This document shows positions 54,520 through 63,134 of a stretch of DNA of 64,000 nt, in pieces; position 1 is the stretch's first letter; each line of letters begins with the position of its first letter. Origin of the DNA: Rhizobacter sp. AJA081-3 (lineage in GTDB: Bacteria > Pseudomonadota > Gammaproteobacteria > Burkholderiales > Burkholderiaceae_C); contig NZ_CP059067.1 of NCBI RefSeq assembly GCF_017795745.1, positions 124,001-188,000 of the forward strand, given 5' to 3'. The notes beneath the pieces are model-generated. The model did not search any database and was not told the DNA's origin. It saw only the letters and a program-made list of their open reading frames with translations. Position numbers and translations under genes: made by a program.

Positions 54520-55326
54520 TCAGATGAGGCGCTTGCGCACCTGCGCCGACAGCACGTCGATCACCGAGACCGACACCACCAGCATGATCAGCACCGCCGC
54601 GGTCTCGGCGTACTGGAAACCGCGGATCACGTCCCACAGCACCATGCCGATGCCGCCCGCGCCGACCATGCCCACCACCGAGGCCGAGCGCACGTTGGAT
54701 TCGAAGCGGTACAGCGCGTAGGAGATCCACAGCGGCATCACCTGCGGGATCACGCCGAAGACGATCTCGGCCAGCGGGTGCGCGCCGGTGGCGCGGATGC
54801 CTTCGACGGGCTGCGGGTCGATCGTCTCGACTGCCTCGGAGAACAGTTTGGCGAGCACCCCGGTGGTGTGGATCCACAGCGCCAGCACGCCGGCGAAGGG
54901 CCCGAGCCCGACCGCGACGACGAACAGCAGCGCGAACACCATCTCGTTGATCGCGCGGCAGGCGTCGAGGAGCCGGCGCACCGGCTGATGGATCCACCAG
55001 GGCGTGATGTTGCTGGCCGCCAGCAGCGCCAACGGCACCGAGCAGAGAATGGCCAGCGCGGTGCCCCACAGAGCGATCTGCAGCGTGATCACCAGCTCGG
55101 ACAGGTAGTGGCGCCAGTCGGCAAAGTCGGGCGGAAAGAAGCCCTGCGCGTACTGCGCCATGTTGCCGGCATCGCGCAGCAGGTCCAGCGGGCGCATGTC
55201 GGCGCCGCGCCAGCTGCCTGCCAGGATGGCCAGCAGAAGCCCCCAGCCGAGCAGCGCCGGCCACTGCGTTCCGGGCTGGGCGGGCGTGACGCTGCGCGGC
55301 AGCGTCGGCAGGCTGGTCGAACTCAT
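54520..55326 (-). CDS. phnE: PhnE, phosphonate ABC transporter permease
   Basis: This 268-aa inner-membrane permease has about six hydrophobic helices, the EAA-type loop ([34 protein letters not shown]) and [27 protein letters not shown], typical of PhnE. Only one PhnE is present, so the permease is probably a homodimer. The Met at 55326 is chosen, 13 bp after phnD. Confidence 0.92.
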   Translation of the reverse strand: MSSTSLPTLPRSVTPAQPGTQWPALLGWGLLLAILAGSWRGADMRPLDLLRDAGNMAQYAQGFFPPDFADWRHYLSELVITLQIALWGTALAILCSVPLALLAASNITPWWIHQPVRRLLDACRAINEMVFALLFVVAVGLGPFAGVLALWIHTTGVLAKLFSEAVETIDPQPVEGIRATGAHPLAEIVFGVIPQVMPLWISYALYRFESNVRSASVVGMVGAGGIGMVLWDVIRGFQYAETAAVLIMLVVSVSVIDVLSAQVRKRLI

Positions 55327-55339
55327 GCTGGCCGCTGCC

Positions 55340-56314
55340 TCACTTCGCGGCGCTGGCCACCTGGCGGCCCAGTTCGGCCAAGCGGGCGTCGATGTCCTTG
55401 AGCTTGCGCGCCTTCTCCTCGGCCGAGATCGTCGTGTCGGCTTCCACCTTGCCGCGCTCGCCGGCCAGGGCGAGCTGGCGGATCGGCAGCAGCTGGTCGT
55501 TGCTGGAGGCGATGAAACCACCGATCGTCAGCTTGGCGAGGATCTCCTTCTCGCGCGCTTCCTTGCCGTAGGCGAGGAAGAAGTCCTTCACCTTCTGCTT
55601 GGCGTCGGCGTCGAGGTCCTTGCGCCAGGCCATCGGGTCGCTGGCGATCTGCGGCGAGCGCCAGACCACGCGCAACTCGGCGTGTTTCTCCGGCAGCTTG
55701 ATCTTCATGCGGTCGACGCCGTCGCTGGCCACGGTGGCCACGTCGATCTGCCGGCTGGCCACCGCGAGGATGTTGGTCTCGTGGTTGGCGCGCACGGTGC
55801 GCTTGAAGTCCTTCACCGGGTCGACGCCGTTCTGGGCGAAGGCGTAGTAGCCGGGCACCAGCGCGCCGCTGGTCGAGTTCGGATCGCCGAAGCCCAGCGT
55901 CAGCTGCTGGCGGTCCTTCAGCACGTCCTGCAGGGTCTGCAGCTTGCTGTCCTTGTGGACGATCATCAGGCTCCAGTAGCCGGTGCCGCCGTCGGGCTGG
56001 GTCATGCGGGCGAAAACTTCGGCGCCGGCGCGGTCCACCGCTTCCATGGCCGACTTGTTGCCGAACCAGGCCACCTGCACCTTGTTGAAGCGCATGCCTT
56101 CGATGATGCCGGCGTAGTCGGTCGAGAAGAAGGCGTTCACCTTGTAGCCGGTGACCTTCTGCATGTCGTCCAGCAGCGGCTGCCAGGTGCTCTTCAGGTT
56201 GGCCGACGACTCCGTCGAAATGATGCCGAAGCTGAGTTCCTTCTGCTGTGCTCCGGCGGTGCTGGCGAAGGCGAGCCCGGCCGCGAGGCCGAGCGTGGTG
56301 ATCCAGGTCTTCAT
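55340..56314 (-). CDS. phnD: PhnD, phosphonate-binding periplasmic protein
   Basis: This 324-aa exported binding protein has a signal peptide ([23 protein letters not shown]). The mature N-terminus is [35 protein letters not shown]. Family motifs [20 protein letters not shown] (ligand phosphonate contacts) and [13 protein letters not shown] are present. PhnD proteins bind 2-aminoethylphosphonate and sometimes phosphite. It follows phnC by 31 bp. Confidence 0.94.
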   Translation of the reverse strand: MKTWITTLGLAAGLAFASTAGAQQKELSFGIISTESSANLKSTWQPLLDDMQKVTGYKVNAFFSTDYAGIIEGMRFNKVQVAWFGNKSAMEAVDRAGAEVFARMTQPDGGTGYWSLMIVHKDSKLQTLQDVLKDRQQLTLGFGDPNSTSGALVPGYYAFAQNGVDPVKDFKRTVRANHETNILAVASRQIDVATVASDGVDRMKIKLPEKHAELRVVWRSPQIASDPMAWRKDLDADAKQKVKDFFLAYGKEAREKEILAKLTIGGFIASSNDQLLPIRQLALAGERGKVEADTTISAEEKARKLKDIDARLAELGRQVASAAK

Positions 56315-56345
56315 GTGGGACTCCTCGGGTTGTCTGGAAGCGGAT

Positions 56346-57173
56346 TCAGGCCGCGCGCAGCGCGGGCACGGCCAGCGGCAGCTGGCGTTCGGCGGGGGCG
56401 AACAGCTCGTCGCTCTGCGAGCCGTAAAGCGCGCGAAGGCGTTCCGCGCTCAGCGCGGTGGTGGGCCCGTCGTAGACGACCTCACCGGCGCGCAGCGCGA
56501 TCGTGCGCGGGCAGAAGGCGAACGCGTGTTCGACCTGGTGCAGCGAGACCAGCACGGTCACGCCCAATTCGCGGTTGAGTCCAGCCAGCAGCTCCATCAC
56601 GCAGCGGCTGGAGGCCGGGTCGAGCGATGCGACCGGCTCATCGGCCAGGATCAGCTTGGCTTCCTGCACCAGCGCGCGCGAGATGGCGGCACGCTGCTGC
56701 TGACCGCCGGACAGCGTCGAGGCGCGTTGCCAGGCGCAGCGCTCGATGCCCACGCGATGCAGGGCCTGCCAGGCGCGCTGGCACTCGGCGGGCGGGAAGC
56801 GCCGCGTCATCGCGCGCCACAGCGGCAGCCGGTGCAAGGCACCGGCCATCACGTTGACCATCACCGGCAGGCGATCGACCAGGTTGAACTGCTGGAAGAT
56901 GGCGGCCACGTCGGCGCGCTGTCGGCGAATGTCCGCGGCGAGCACGCCGCCGCGCTGCACCACGCGGTCGAGCACCCGCACCTCGCTGACCGAGCCGGCA
57001 TCGGCGCGATGCAGGCCGTTCAGGTGACGCAGCAGCGTCGACTTGCCGGAGCCCGAGGCGCCGAGCAGCGCCACCATCTCACCGTGCTCGACGCGCAGCG
57101 ACACGCCGCGCAGTGCCGGCTGGCCGCCGAAGCTCTTGCGCAGCGATTCGACCTCGATCGCACAGGGACCCAT
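56346..57173 (-). CDS. phnC: PhnC, phosphonate ABC transporter ATPase
   Basis: This 275-aa ATP-binding subunit has Walker [17 protein letters not shown], the signature [15 protein letters not shown] and Walker [40 protein letters not shown] is typical of PhnC. It is the first gene of the phnCDE-HD operon. A strong candidate Pho box and a PhnF-like site lie within 62 bp upstream. Confidence 0.93.
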   Translation of the reverse strand: MGPCAIEVESLRKSFGGQPALRGVSLRVEHGEMVALLGASGSGKSTLLRHLNGLHRADAGSVSEVRVLDRVVQRGGVLAADIRRQRADVAAIFQQFNLVDRLPVMVNVMAGALHRLPLWRAMTRRFPPAECQRAWQALHRVGIERCAWQRASTLSGGQQQRAAISRALVQEAKLILADEPVASLDPASSRCVMELLAGLNRELGVTVLVSLHQVEHAFAFCPRTIALRAGEVVYDGPTTALSAERLRALYGSQSDELFAPAERQLPLAVPALRAA

Positions 57174-57199
57174 GGCACGCTCCGTTGGTGGACGGAGCG

Positions 57200-57213
57200 A
57201 TCATCTAGACGTG
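57200..57213. promoter_or_regulatory. Candidate PhnF operator before phnC
   Basis: ATCATCTAGACGTG shares the eleven bases TCATCTAGACG with the phnF-phnG intergenic site read on the opposite strand. It lies between the candidate Pho box and the phnC start, a position suited to repression. Confidence 0.45.
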
Positions 57214-57215
57214 TC

Positions 57216-57233
57216 GTGACGGCCAGATGACGG
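57216..57233 (-). promoter_or_regulatory. Candidate Pho box (minus strand) before phnC
   Basis: On the minus strand the sequence is CCGTCAT-CTGG-CCGTCAC: two heptamers 11 bp apart, matching CTGTCAY at 12 of 14. A third, weaker unit TTGTCGC stands 11 bp upstream (57238-57244). It lies 43 bp before phnC. Confidence 0.55.
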
Positions 57234-57311
57234 TTGCGCGACAAGTCGGCGCGTGCCGGGCATCGAGGCAGCGCGCCGGCTTCAAGCGGGCGTACCCGCT
57301 CGCCGCTCGCC

Positions 57312-57635
57312 TCAGTGCGTGTGGCGCGGCGGGGCCTGCGTGAAGAGCTTGGCCGCGCGCCCCTTGAGTTCGAGCAGTTCGCTCGGCGTGACGGAGTAGG
57401 TGCCTGCCATCGCATCGACCTCGACGCGGAACTCCACCTCGCGCGTGCCGCTGCTCAGCACGCCCAGCGTGAACTCGTAGTCCTCGCGCTCGGCGGGCAG
57501 GCCCTGGGCCTCGAGGTCGTAGTCCTGGTACTGCACCTTGCGGATCTCGCCGCTGGCCAGGTCGAGTTCGCCGGTCGCGCGCACCTCGCCCTCGCTCAGC
57601 TCGCTGATGATGGTGATCGGTAGCTTCAGGTCCAC
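57312..57635 (-). CDS. Small conserved-looking cytoplasmic protein, function unknown
   Basis: The 107-aa acidic product (VDLKLPITIISELSEGEVRATGELDL at the start, with GTG read as Met) has alternating hydrophobic strands in its first 75 residues and a basic C-terminal tail (LKGRAAKLFTQAPPRHTH). It has no signal peptide or membrane segment. GGAATCC lies before the GTG. The frame is open much further upstream, but there it runs antisense to the 57732 gene. I recognise no family. Confidence 0.6.
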   Translation of the reverse strand: MDLKLPITIISELSEGEVRATGELDLASGEIRKVQYQDYDLEAQGLPAEREDYEFTLGVLSSGTREVEFRVEVDAMAGTYSVTPSELLELKGRAAKLFTQAPPRHTH

Positions 57636-57731
57636 GGCAGGATTCCATTCGTTCGAGGGCGTGCCCGGCAAAGGCCTTGCGATTCTAGGTGCGGCGACAA
57701 GCCGCGCGCAGGCAACGCAGAATGCGCCTCC

Positions 57732-58742
57732 ATGGACTCGCTCTCGCAGATCGCCCTGGGGGCCGCCGTCGGCGTGGCCACGATGGGCCGCCGCACGGCG
57801 GTGTGGAAGGCGGCGCTGTGGGGCGCGGTCGCCGGGACCTTGCCGGATCTCGACGTGCTCATCGACCACGGCGACCCTGTCCGCAACATGGTGCTGCACC
57901 GCGCCGAGACGCACGCGCCGTTCTGGCTGACGCTTTTCTCGCTGCCGCTGGCCGCCGGCATCGCCCGACTGCATGGCGAGTGGGCACAGTGGCGGCGCTG
58001 GTGGCTGGCCATCTGGCTGGCGCTGGTCACCCACCCGCTGCTCGATGCGATGACGGTGTACGGCACGCAGCTCGCATTGCCCTGGTCGAACCACCCGTTC
58101 GCCGTGGGCAGCGTGTTCATCATCGACCCGCTGTACACGCTGCCCTTGCTCGCCGGAGCGGGCTGGGCGCTGGCCACGCGCGGCACGGGCCGCGGCCTGG
58201 CAGCCAATGTTGCCGGCCTGGTGCTCAGCACGGCCTATCTGGCGTGGGGCGTCTTCGCGCAACAGCAGGTGGAGCGCGTCGCGCGCGCGTCGCTGGCGGC
58301 GCAGGGCATCCAGGCCGAGCGCGTGCTTGTCACGCCGGCGGCCTTCAGTTCGGTGCTGTGGCGCGTGGTGGCCGTTTCCGGCGATCAGTTCCACGAAGGC
58401 TTCCGATCGCTGCTCGACACGACGCCCCTGATGGCGTTCGACCGCTTCGAGCGCGGCGCCGCGCTGGCCGAGGAGTTGAAGGGGCTGGACGCGGTGCAGC
58501 GCATCGCCGCCTTCAGCAAGGGTTTCTACAAGCTGCGGCTCGAAGGCGACCGTGTGCTGCTCAGCGACCTGCGCATGGGCCAGGAGCCGAACTACATCTT
58601 CACCTTCGAAGTGGCGCGTCGGCACAGCGCGCCGGTGCCGACGATCCCGCCGGTGCAGGTGGGTACCCGCCTGGACCTGTCACGCGGCCTGCCCTGGCTG
58701 TGGCGGCGCACGCTCGGCGAGCCGCTGGCTCCGCCGCGCTGA
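57732..58742 (+). CDS. YdjM-like membrane-bound metal-dependent hydrolase
   Basis: The 336-aa protein starts MDSLSQIALGAAVGVATMG and has four to five hydrophobic helices in the first 200 residues with conserved polar motifs GTLPDLDVLIDHGD, LHRAETHAPF and LALVTHPLLDAMTVYGTQ. This is the DUF457/YdjM family of putative membrane hydrolases. The C-terminal 130 residues are soluble. The substrate is unknown. It stands divergent from the 57635 gene. Confidence 0.83.
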   Translation: MDSLSQIALGAAVGVATMGRRTAVWKAALWGAVAGTLPDLDVLIDHGDPVRNMVLHRAETHAPFWLTLFSLPLAAGIARLHGEWAQWRRWWLAIWLALVTHPLLDAMTVYGTQLALPWSNHPFAVGSVFIIDPLYTLPLLAGAGWALATRGTGRGLAANVAGLVLSTAYLAWGVFAQQQVERVARASLAAQGIQAERVLVTPAAFSSVLWRVVAVSGDQFHEGFRSLLDTTPLMAFDRFERGAALAEELKGLDAVQRIAAFSKGFYKLRLEGDRVLLSDLRMGQEPNYIFTFEVARRHSAPVPTIPPVQVGTRLDLSRGLPWLWRRTLGEPLAPPR

Positions 58743-58762
58743 GCGCGTATGCTCACAGCGCC

Positions 58763-59311
58763 ATGGTGTCGACGAAGGATCTGCTGCACAGCGCCCCGGC
58801 CGTCGGCTTCGAGCAACCCTTCGAGATGCTCGAGGCCTGCCACGACCGTGTGCGCCGCAGCCTCGACCTGCTCGCAAGGCTGCTCGTCCATGTCGATCGG
58901 CATGGCCACGACGCGCAAAGCCGCTCGGCGGCGCGCGACGTGCTGCGCTACTTCGACCTCGCCGCGCCACACCACCACGAAGACGAAGAGCAGCACGTGT
59001 TCCCGCGCCTGCTGGCCAGCGGCGACGACGCGCTCGTGCAGGCAGTGCAGCGCCTGCGCGCTGACCACGAACGCATGTCGCTGTGCTGGGCCGCGCTGAG
59101 GCCGGGCCTGGCCCCCTGGGCCGAAGCGGGTGCCACCGGCCCGGCCGGTGCGCCGATGCGTGCGCAGGCCGAGGCCTTCCTGGCGCTGTACGCCGCGCAC
59201 CTGCCCGTCGAGGAGGGACTGGTCTTTCCTGCTGCGCGTTCGCGCTGCGACGCGGCCGAGATCGACGCGATGGGCCGCGAGATGCAGCAGCGCCGGCGCG
59301 CTTCGCCCTGA
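58763..59311 (+). CDS. Hemerythrin-like HHE-domain protein
   Basis: This 182-aa helical protein has the di-iron pattern of hemerythrins: EACHDRVRRSLDLL, AAPHHHEDEEQHVFPRLL (about residues 72-89), RADHERM, and a C-terminal AHLPVEEGLVFP. Proteins of this kind bind oxygen or nitric oxide, or sense iron and redox state. It follows the YdjM-like gene by 20 bp and is probably in the same transcript as it and the next gene. Confidence 0.85.
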   Translation: MVSTKDLLHSAPAVGFEQPFEMLEACHDRVRRSLDLLARLLVHVDRHGHDAQSRSAARDVLRYFDLAAPHHHEDEEQHVFPRLLASGDDALVQAVQRLRADHERMSLCWAALRPGLAPWAEAGATGPAGAPMRAQAEAFLALYAAHLPVEEGLVFPAARSRCDAAEIDAMGREMQQRRRASP

Positions 59312-59351
59312 TGCCGGCGCGGTGTCGCGGCGCAGCGGCGAGAATCGCGCC

Positions 59352-59747
59352 ATGACGCCCGCGCCCGTACCGCACCGCCCGCTCTGGCAGCGTGCCGGCT
59401 GGACGGCCGCCGGGGCAGCCAGCCTGGCGCTCGGGGTGCTGGGCATCTTCCTGCCGTTGTTGCCCACCACCCCGTTCGTACTGCTCGCTGCGTTCTGCTT
59501 CTCGCGCGGCAGCGATCGGGTCGAGGCCTGGCTGCTCGCGCACCCGCGCTTCGGCCCGATGGTGGCCGACTGGCGGGCCCGCCGCGCCATCCCGATGCGC
59601 GCCAAGCAGCTGGCCTGGGTGATGATGGCGCTGGGCAGCAGCTGGTCGTGGTGGGTGATGCCATCGCCCTGGCGCTGGCTGCCGCCGCTGATCTGCCTGA
59701 TCGTTGCGACCTGGATGTGGCGCCTGCCGACCGCCGAACCCCGATGA
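59352..59747 (+). CDS. YbaN-family (DUF454) small membrane protein
   Basis: The 131-aa product has three hydrophobic helices and the conserved YbaN segment LGVLGIFLPLLPTTPFVLLAAFCFSRGSDRVEAWLLAHPRFGPMVADWRARRAIP. The function of the family is unknown. Its stop overlaps the start of the CDF transporter by four bases, so the two are translated together. Confidence 0.87.
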   Translation: MTPAPVPHRPLWQRAGWTAAGAASLALGVLGIFLPLLPTTPFVLLAAFCFSRGSDRVEAWLLAHPRFGPMVADWRARRAIPMRAKQLAWVMMALGSSWSWWVMPSPWRWLPPLICLIVATWMWRLPTAEPR

Positions 59748-60709
59748 GCACGCACGACAGCCACGCCCACGCCCACGACGATCACGATCACGATCACGAT
59801 CACGGGCACGGGCACGGGCATGATCATTCCCACGGCCATGCCCATGCGCCGGCCAACTTCGACCGCGCGTTCGCCATCGGCATCGCGCTGAACGCCGGCT
59901 TCGTCGCCATCGAGGCCTTCTACGGCTGGAAGGTCGATTCGCTCGCGCTGCTGGCCGATGCGGGCCACAACCTCAGCGATGTCGCCGGGCTGGTGCTGGC
60001 GTGGGCCGGCGCGGCCGCCGGCCGGTTGCGGCCCGATGTGCGCCACACCTACGGCTTCAAGCGCGCCAGCATCCTGGCCGCCTTCGCCAATGCGCTGCTG
60101 CTGCTGCTGGCGATGGGCTCGCTCGCCTGGGAGGCGATCGCCCGCCTGCAGGCACCGCACGCCACACAGGGGCTGACCGTCATCCTCGTGGCGGCCGTCG
60201 GCATCGTCGTCAACGGGGCTACCGCACTGCTGTTCCTGCGCGGCGGCAGCGACATCAATCTGCGCGGCGCCTTCCTGCACATGGCCGCCGATGCGCTGGT
60301 CTCGGCCGGCGTGGTGGTGGCAGGCCTGCTGACGCTGTTCTATGGATGGGCCTGGACCGACCCGGTGGCCAGCCTCGTCATCGCCGCCGTCATCGTCGCA
60401 GGCACCTGGAGGCTCTTCCGCCAGTCGCTGCACCTGATGTTCGACGGCGTGCCGGCGCACGTGAACCTCGTCGAGGTGCGCGAATGCCTGCAGTCCATGG
60501 CCGGGGTGGCGCAGGTCAACGATCTGCACGTCTGGGCCATGGGTACGTCGGAGGTGGCGCTCACCGCTCACTTGGTGATGCCGGACGGGCCGGCCGATGA
60601 CGACTTCCTGCGCCTGGCCGGCCAGACGCTCCAGGAGCGCTTCGGCATCGGCCACATCACGCTGCAGTCGGCGCGCCAGCCGCTGGCAGCGGGTTGCGGC
60701 GGGGCGTGA
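59744..60709 (+). CDS. CDF-family cation efflux transporter (ZitB/CzcD-like)
   Basis: This 321-aa inner-membrane antiporter exports Zn2+ or related divalent metals. The N-terminus (residues 1-35) is an almost pure His/Asp/Gly metal-binding tail. Six TM helices follow, with DSLALLADAGHNLSDVAGL in TM2 and HMAADALVSAGVV in TM5 carrying the transport-site His/Asp residues. The C-terminal cytoplasmic domain includes VNDLHVWAMGTSEVALTAHLV. It is translationally coupled to the YbaN-like gene. Confidence 0.92.
   Translation: MSTHDSHAHAHDDHDHDHDHGHGHGHDHSHGHAHAPANFDRAFAIGIALNAGFVAIEAFYGWKVDSLALLADAGHNLSDVAGLVLAWAGAAAGRLRPDVRHTYGFKRASILAAFANALLLLLAMGSLAWEAIARLQAPHATQGLTVILVAAVGIVVNGATALLFLRGGSDINLRGAFLHMAADALVSAGVVVAGLLTLFYGWAWTDPVASLVIAAVIVAGTWRLFRQSLHLMFDGVPAHVNLVEVRECLQSMAGVAQVNDLHVWAMGTSEVALTAHLVMPDGPADDDFLRLAGQTLQERFGIGHITLQSARQPLAAGCGGA
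59780..59827 (+). repeat. Hexanucleotide repeats coding the His-rich tail
   Basis: Four GATCAC units (59780-59803) are followed by GGGCAC twice, GGGCAT and GATCAT. The run codes for Asp-His and Gly-His pairs of the CDF transporter N-terminus. Its length may vary between strains by slippage without a frameshift. Confidence 0.8.
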
Positions 60710-60788
60710 TGTGGTTCCTACCCCGTTTCAGGGGATGGGCGGTAGAGTAACTTGTCGTTACTGTCCCGATAACCCTCAGGACACCGCC

Positions 60789-61007
60789 ATGCTGCCTCGC
60801 CCCACCGACACCGTGCACGCTTCCGTGGTCATCTCCGAACTGCCGGCCATGCGCCGCATGCCGGCGCCGACGCCGCTGCCCACGGTGCATGTGCCGCAGC
60901 CCGGGCTGCTGGCGCGCCTGGGTGACTGGCTGGCGCCGCGTCTGGCGCGGCGCGCCGCGCCGTCGCTGCCGAGGCACAGCGCGCAGGTGGTGTTCCTGCG
61001 CGCCTGA
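60789..61007 (+). CDS. Small protein of 72 aa, function unknown
   Basis: The ATG at 60789 follows CAGGACACCGCC and opens a 72-codon frame (MLPRPTDTVHASVVISELP ...) that is Pro/Arg/Leu-rich with a basic amphipathic C-terminal half (LARLGDWLAPRLARRAAP). No domain was recognised. The frame ends 16 bp before the convergent TonB-like gene. The preceding 79 bp contain a comparatively AT-rich stretch that may be its promoter. The gene is plausible but not certain. Confidence 0.45.
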   Translation: MLPRPTDTVHASVVISELPAMRRMPAPTPLPTVHVPQPGLLARLGDWLAPRLARRAAPSLPRHSAQVVFLRA

Positions 61008-61023
61008 TCGAAGAAGCTCGCGG

Positions 61024-62121
61024 CTACGAAGGCAGGAAGTCCAGCGGCCAGGTGACGACCATCTGGTCGACGTCCTTGGCGCCGAAGTCGAACTGGCGGA
61101 TTCGGGCCAGCAGCTTGCCTTCCAGGTCCGAGGCCTTCAACTCGCTCGACTCGATGCGCACGTCGGTCAACTGACCCGACGGAGCGATCGTCAGCTTGAG
61201 CACCACCTTGCCCTGCAGCGACGGATCGTCGCGCAGTGCGCGGTTGTAGATCGCGTAGATCGCGCCCTTGTTGCGCTCGAAGACGAGCTTGATGTCTTCC
61301 AGCGAGCGTGCGGCCTTGCCGCTGCCGCCCTTGGCGAGCGAGCCGCCGGAGCCGCCGCCACCGCCCACGCCGGTACCGGTGCCGCCCTTGCCCGAGCTGC
61401 CGCCGCCACCCGGGCCACCGCCGCCGCCGCCGCCAGCGACGCCTTCGACCAGCGTGGTCGCACGGCCCGCGAGGCCGCCGCCGCCGGTGTTGCGGCTGTA
61501 CGCCGCGGTGTTGATGCCACCGCTGCCGCCGGTGGCGTTGGAGGTGATCATGTTGCGTGCGGGCAGGCCGGGGTCGGTGCCGGCACCGACGCCCACGCCC
61601 ACGCCAGCGCCCACGCCGGGGCCGGCCTTGATGTTCTGGTTGAGCTGCACCGCGACCGGCGCGCCGCGCAGTTCGGCGAGCTGGTCCTTCATCGCCAGCA
61701 GGCCCACGCCCGCGGCCTTGCGGCGCGCGCCCTCGATCTCGCCCGGCGGCTTGCCGGCGATCGGCCGGCGGGCCTCGGGCGCGACTGCCTTGGGCAACGG
61801 CTTGGCGTCGGGCAGCGGCTTGGCCACTTCCGGCTTGGTATCCGTCTTGGCCTGCGTCTCCGCCTTGGCCTGCTCGGTCTTGGCCACCGGCTTGGGTGCC
61901 GGCGGCTCGCGTTGCTCCAGCACCAGCTTGGCCAGCCGCGGCGGCAGTTCCACCGGCGCGGCGCGGTCTTCCTTCGGCCGCGGCATCAGCAGCAGCACGA
62001 TGCAGACGATGGCGCTGAGCGCCAGCACGCTGCGCAGGATGCGCTTGAAGCGCGCCTCGTCCTCGGGCGAGATCGCCCAAGGCAGCACCGAGGCGCGGAA
62101 CGAGATGGCGGCGGCACTCAC
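61024..62121 (-). CDS. TonB/AgmX-like envelope protein with Gly-rich linker
   Basis: The 365-aa product has one N-terminal TM helix (about residues 28-46), a Pro/Lys/Ala-rich periplasmic stretch, a very Gly-rich linker (about 205-280) and a C-terminal TonB-like domain (ERNKGAIYAIYNRALRDDPSLQGKVVLKLTIAPSGQLTDVRI). The AIYAIYNRALR start of that domain is typical of the AgmX/PglI C-terminal family. It starts with GTG, overlapping exbD2 by four bases. Together with ExbB and two ExbD proteins it should form a proton-driven envelope machine; the outer-membrane partner is unknown. Confidence 0.82.
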   Translation of the reverse strand: MSAAAISFRASVLPWAISPEDEARFKRILRSVLALSAIVCIVLLLMPRPKEDRAAPVELPPRLAKLVLEQREPPAPKPVAKTEQAKAETQAKTDTKPEVAKPLPDAKPLPKAVAPEARRPIAGKPPGEIEGARRKAAGVGLLAMKDQLAELRGAPVAVQLNQNIKAGPGVGAGVGVGVGAGTDPGLPARNMITSNATGGSGGINTAAYSRNTGGGGLAGRATTLVEGVAGGGGGGGPGGGGSSGKGGTGTGVGGGGGSGGSLAKGGSGKAARSLEDIKLVFERNKGAIYAIYNRALRDDPSLQGKVVLKLTIAPSGQLTDVRIESSELKASDLEGKLLARIRQFDFGAKDVDQMVVTWPLDFLPS

Positions 62122-62612
62122 GCCTTGCTCGCTTTCTGCGAGACCGCGAAGGACACGTCGCTGAAGTTCGCGCGCGCCGCGGTGTACATCACCTTGCGCA
62201 GCAGGCTGTACGGGATGCTCTTGTCGCCCATGATGGTGACGGACTGGTTCTGCGGCTCGTTCTCCTTGCGCAGCACGGTGCGCGTGGCCTGCAGGTCGAG
62301 CTCGGCCTTCAGCGGCGCGATCAGGTCACCCTGAGTGGCCAGCGCCTCGGCCACCGTCGCCACCTTGCGGCCGCCCACCAGGATGTCGGTGGCGCTGACG
62401 GTCACGACGAGCATCTCGCGCGGGCTCTTCTCGGCGGTGGACTGCGGCAGCTTGACGGCCTGCGCGGTCGACAGGACCTCGACGCCGGTGCTGGACATCA
62501 GGAAGAAGATCAGGATCGTGAAGATGTCGATCAGCGCGACCAGATTCATGTCCAGGTCGGAGTGGTTGCGCGCCTTGCGTTCGGCGCGCTTCTGGATCGG
62601 GGTCAGTTTCAT
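62118..62612 (-). CDS. exbD: ExbD-type biopolymer transport protein (second copy)
   Basis: This 164-aa protein has one TM helix preceded by a basic cytoplasmic tail. The conserved Asp of the proton path is in LVALIDIFTILIFFLMSS (about residue 29). The C-terminal periplasmic domain includes VTIMGDKSIPYSLLRKVMYTAARANFSDVSFAV. It follows the first exbD by 9 bp. Confidence 0.88.
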   Translation of the reverse strand: MKLTPIQKRAERKARNHSDLDMNLVALIDIFTILIFFLMSSTGVEVLSTAQAVKLPQSTAEKSPREMLVVTVSATDILVGGRKVATVAEALATQGDLIAPLKAELDLQATRTVLRKENEPQNQSVTIMGDKSIPYSLLRKVMYTAARANFSDVSFAVSQKASKA

Positions 62613-62621
62613 GCAGACCGC

Positions 62622-63128
62622 CTATTTCTTGGCGACGCTGATGGGCGCGTCGCCGATCGAGATGTCGGGGAACAGCTCGGCCTGCGTTGGATTCGCAGGC
62701 GTGGCTGCACCGGGCACCTTGGTCTCGCGCACCGAGTCCATCACCTGCACCAGCACCTCGTACGAGGTGTCGGGCTGGGCGAGCACGGTGGCTGTCTTGG
62801 TCTCCGGGAACTTCGCCTTGACCTGCTGCATGAGCGTGGACAGCGAGGCCAGGTCGTAGCCCTGGGGCGTGTTCGGGATGTGCTGGATCAGCCCGCCGAT
62901 GCGGTCACCCACGTCCAGCGCGTCGGGGCGGATCACCACCTCGAGCTTGAGGTCGTCGACCTTGAGCTGCTCGACGCCGGAGTTCTGCGCCGGCAGCGAC
63001 AGCTCGATCACCGACAGGCGGGTGAACACCGCCGTCGACAGGAGAAACGGCACCAGCACCACGATCACGTTGATGAACGCGGTGACCTCCAGAGCCGCCG
63101 CGTGTTTGCGCAGGCGTCGGACGCGCAT
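62622..63128 (-). CDS. exbD: ExbD-type biopolymer transport protein (first copy)
   Basis: This 168-aa ExbD homologue has a basic N-terminus (MRVRRLRKHAAALEV) and one TM helix. In place of the usual Asp in the helix start, the segment reads VTAFINVIVVLVPFLLSTAVF, with Asn where the second copy has Asp. The periplasmic domain follows. Pairing of one Asp-bearing and one Asn-bearing ExbD suggests a heteromeric motor in which only one subunit carries protons (inference). It lies 6 bp after exbB. Confidence 0.85.
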   Translation of the reverse strand: MRVRRLRKHAAALEVTAFINVIVVLVPFLLSTAVFTRLSVIELSLPAQNSGVEQLKVDDLKLEVVIRPDALDVGDRIGGLIQHIPNTPQGYDLASLSTLMQQVKAKFPETKTATVLAQPDTSYEVLVQVMDSVRETKVPGAATPANPTQAELFPDISIGDAPISVAKK

Positions 63129-63134
63129 GGTGGC

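Noticed and set aside
59780-59827. CRISPR-like or minisatellite repeat
   Set aside because: The hexamers lie in frame within the His-rich tail of the CDF transporter and have no spacers.
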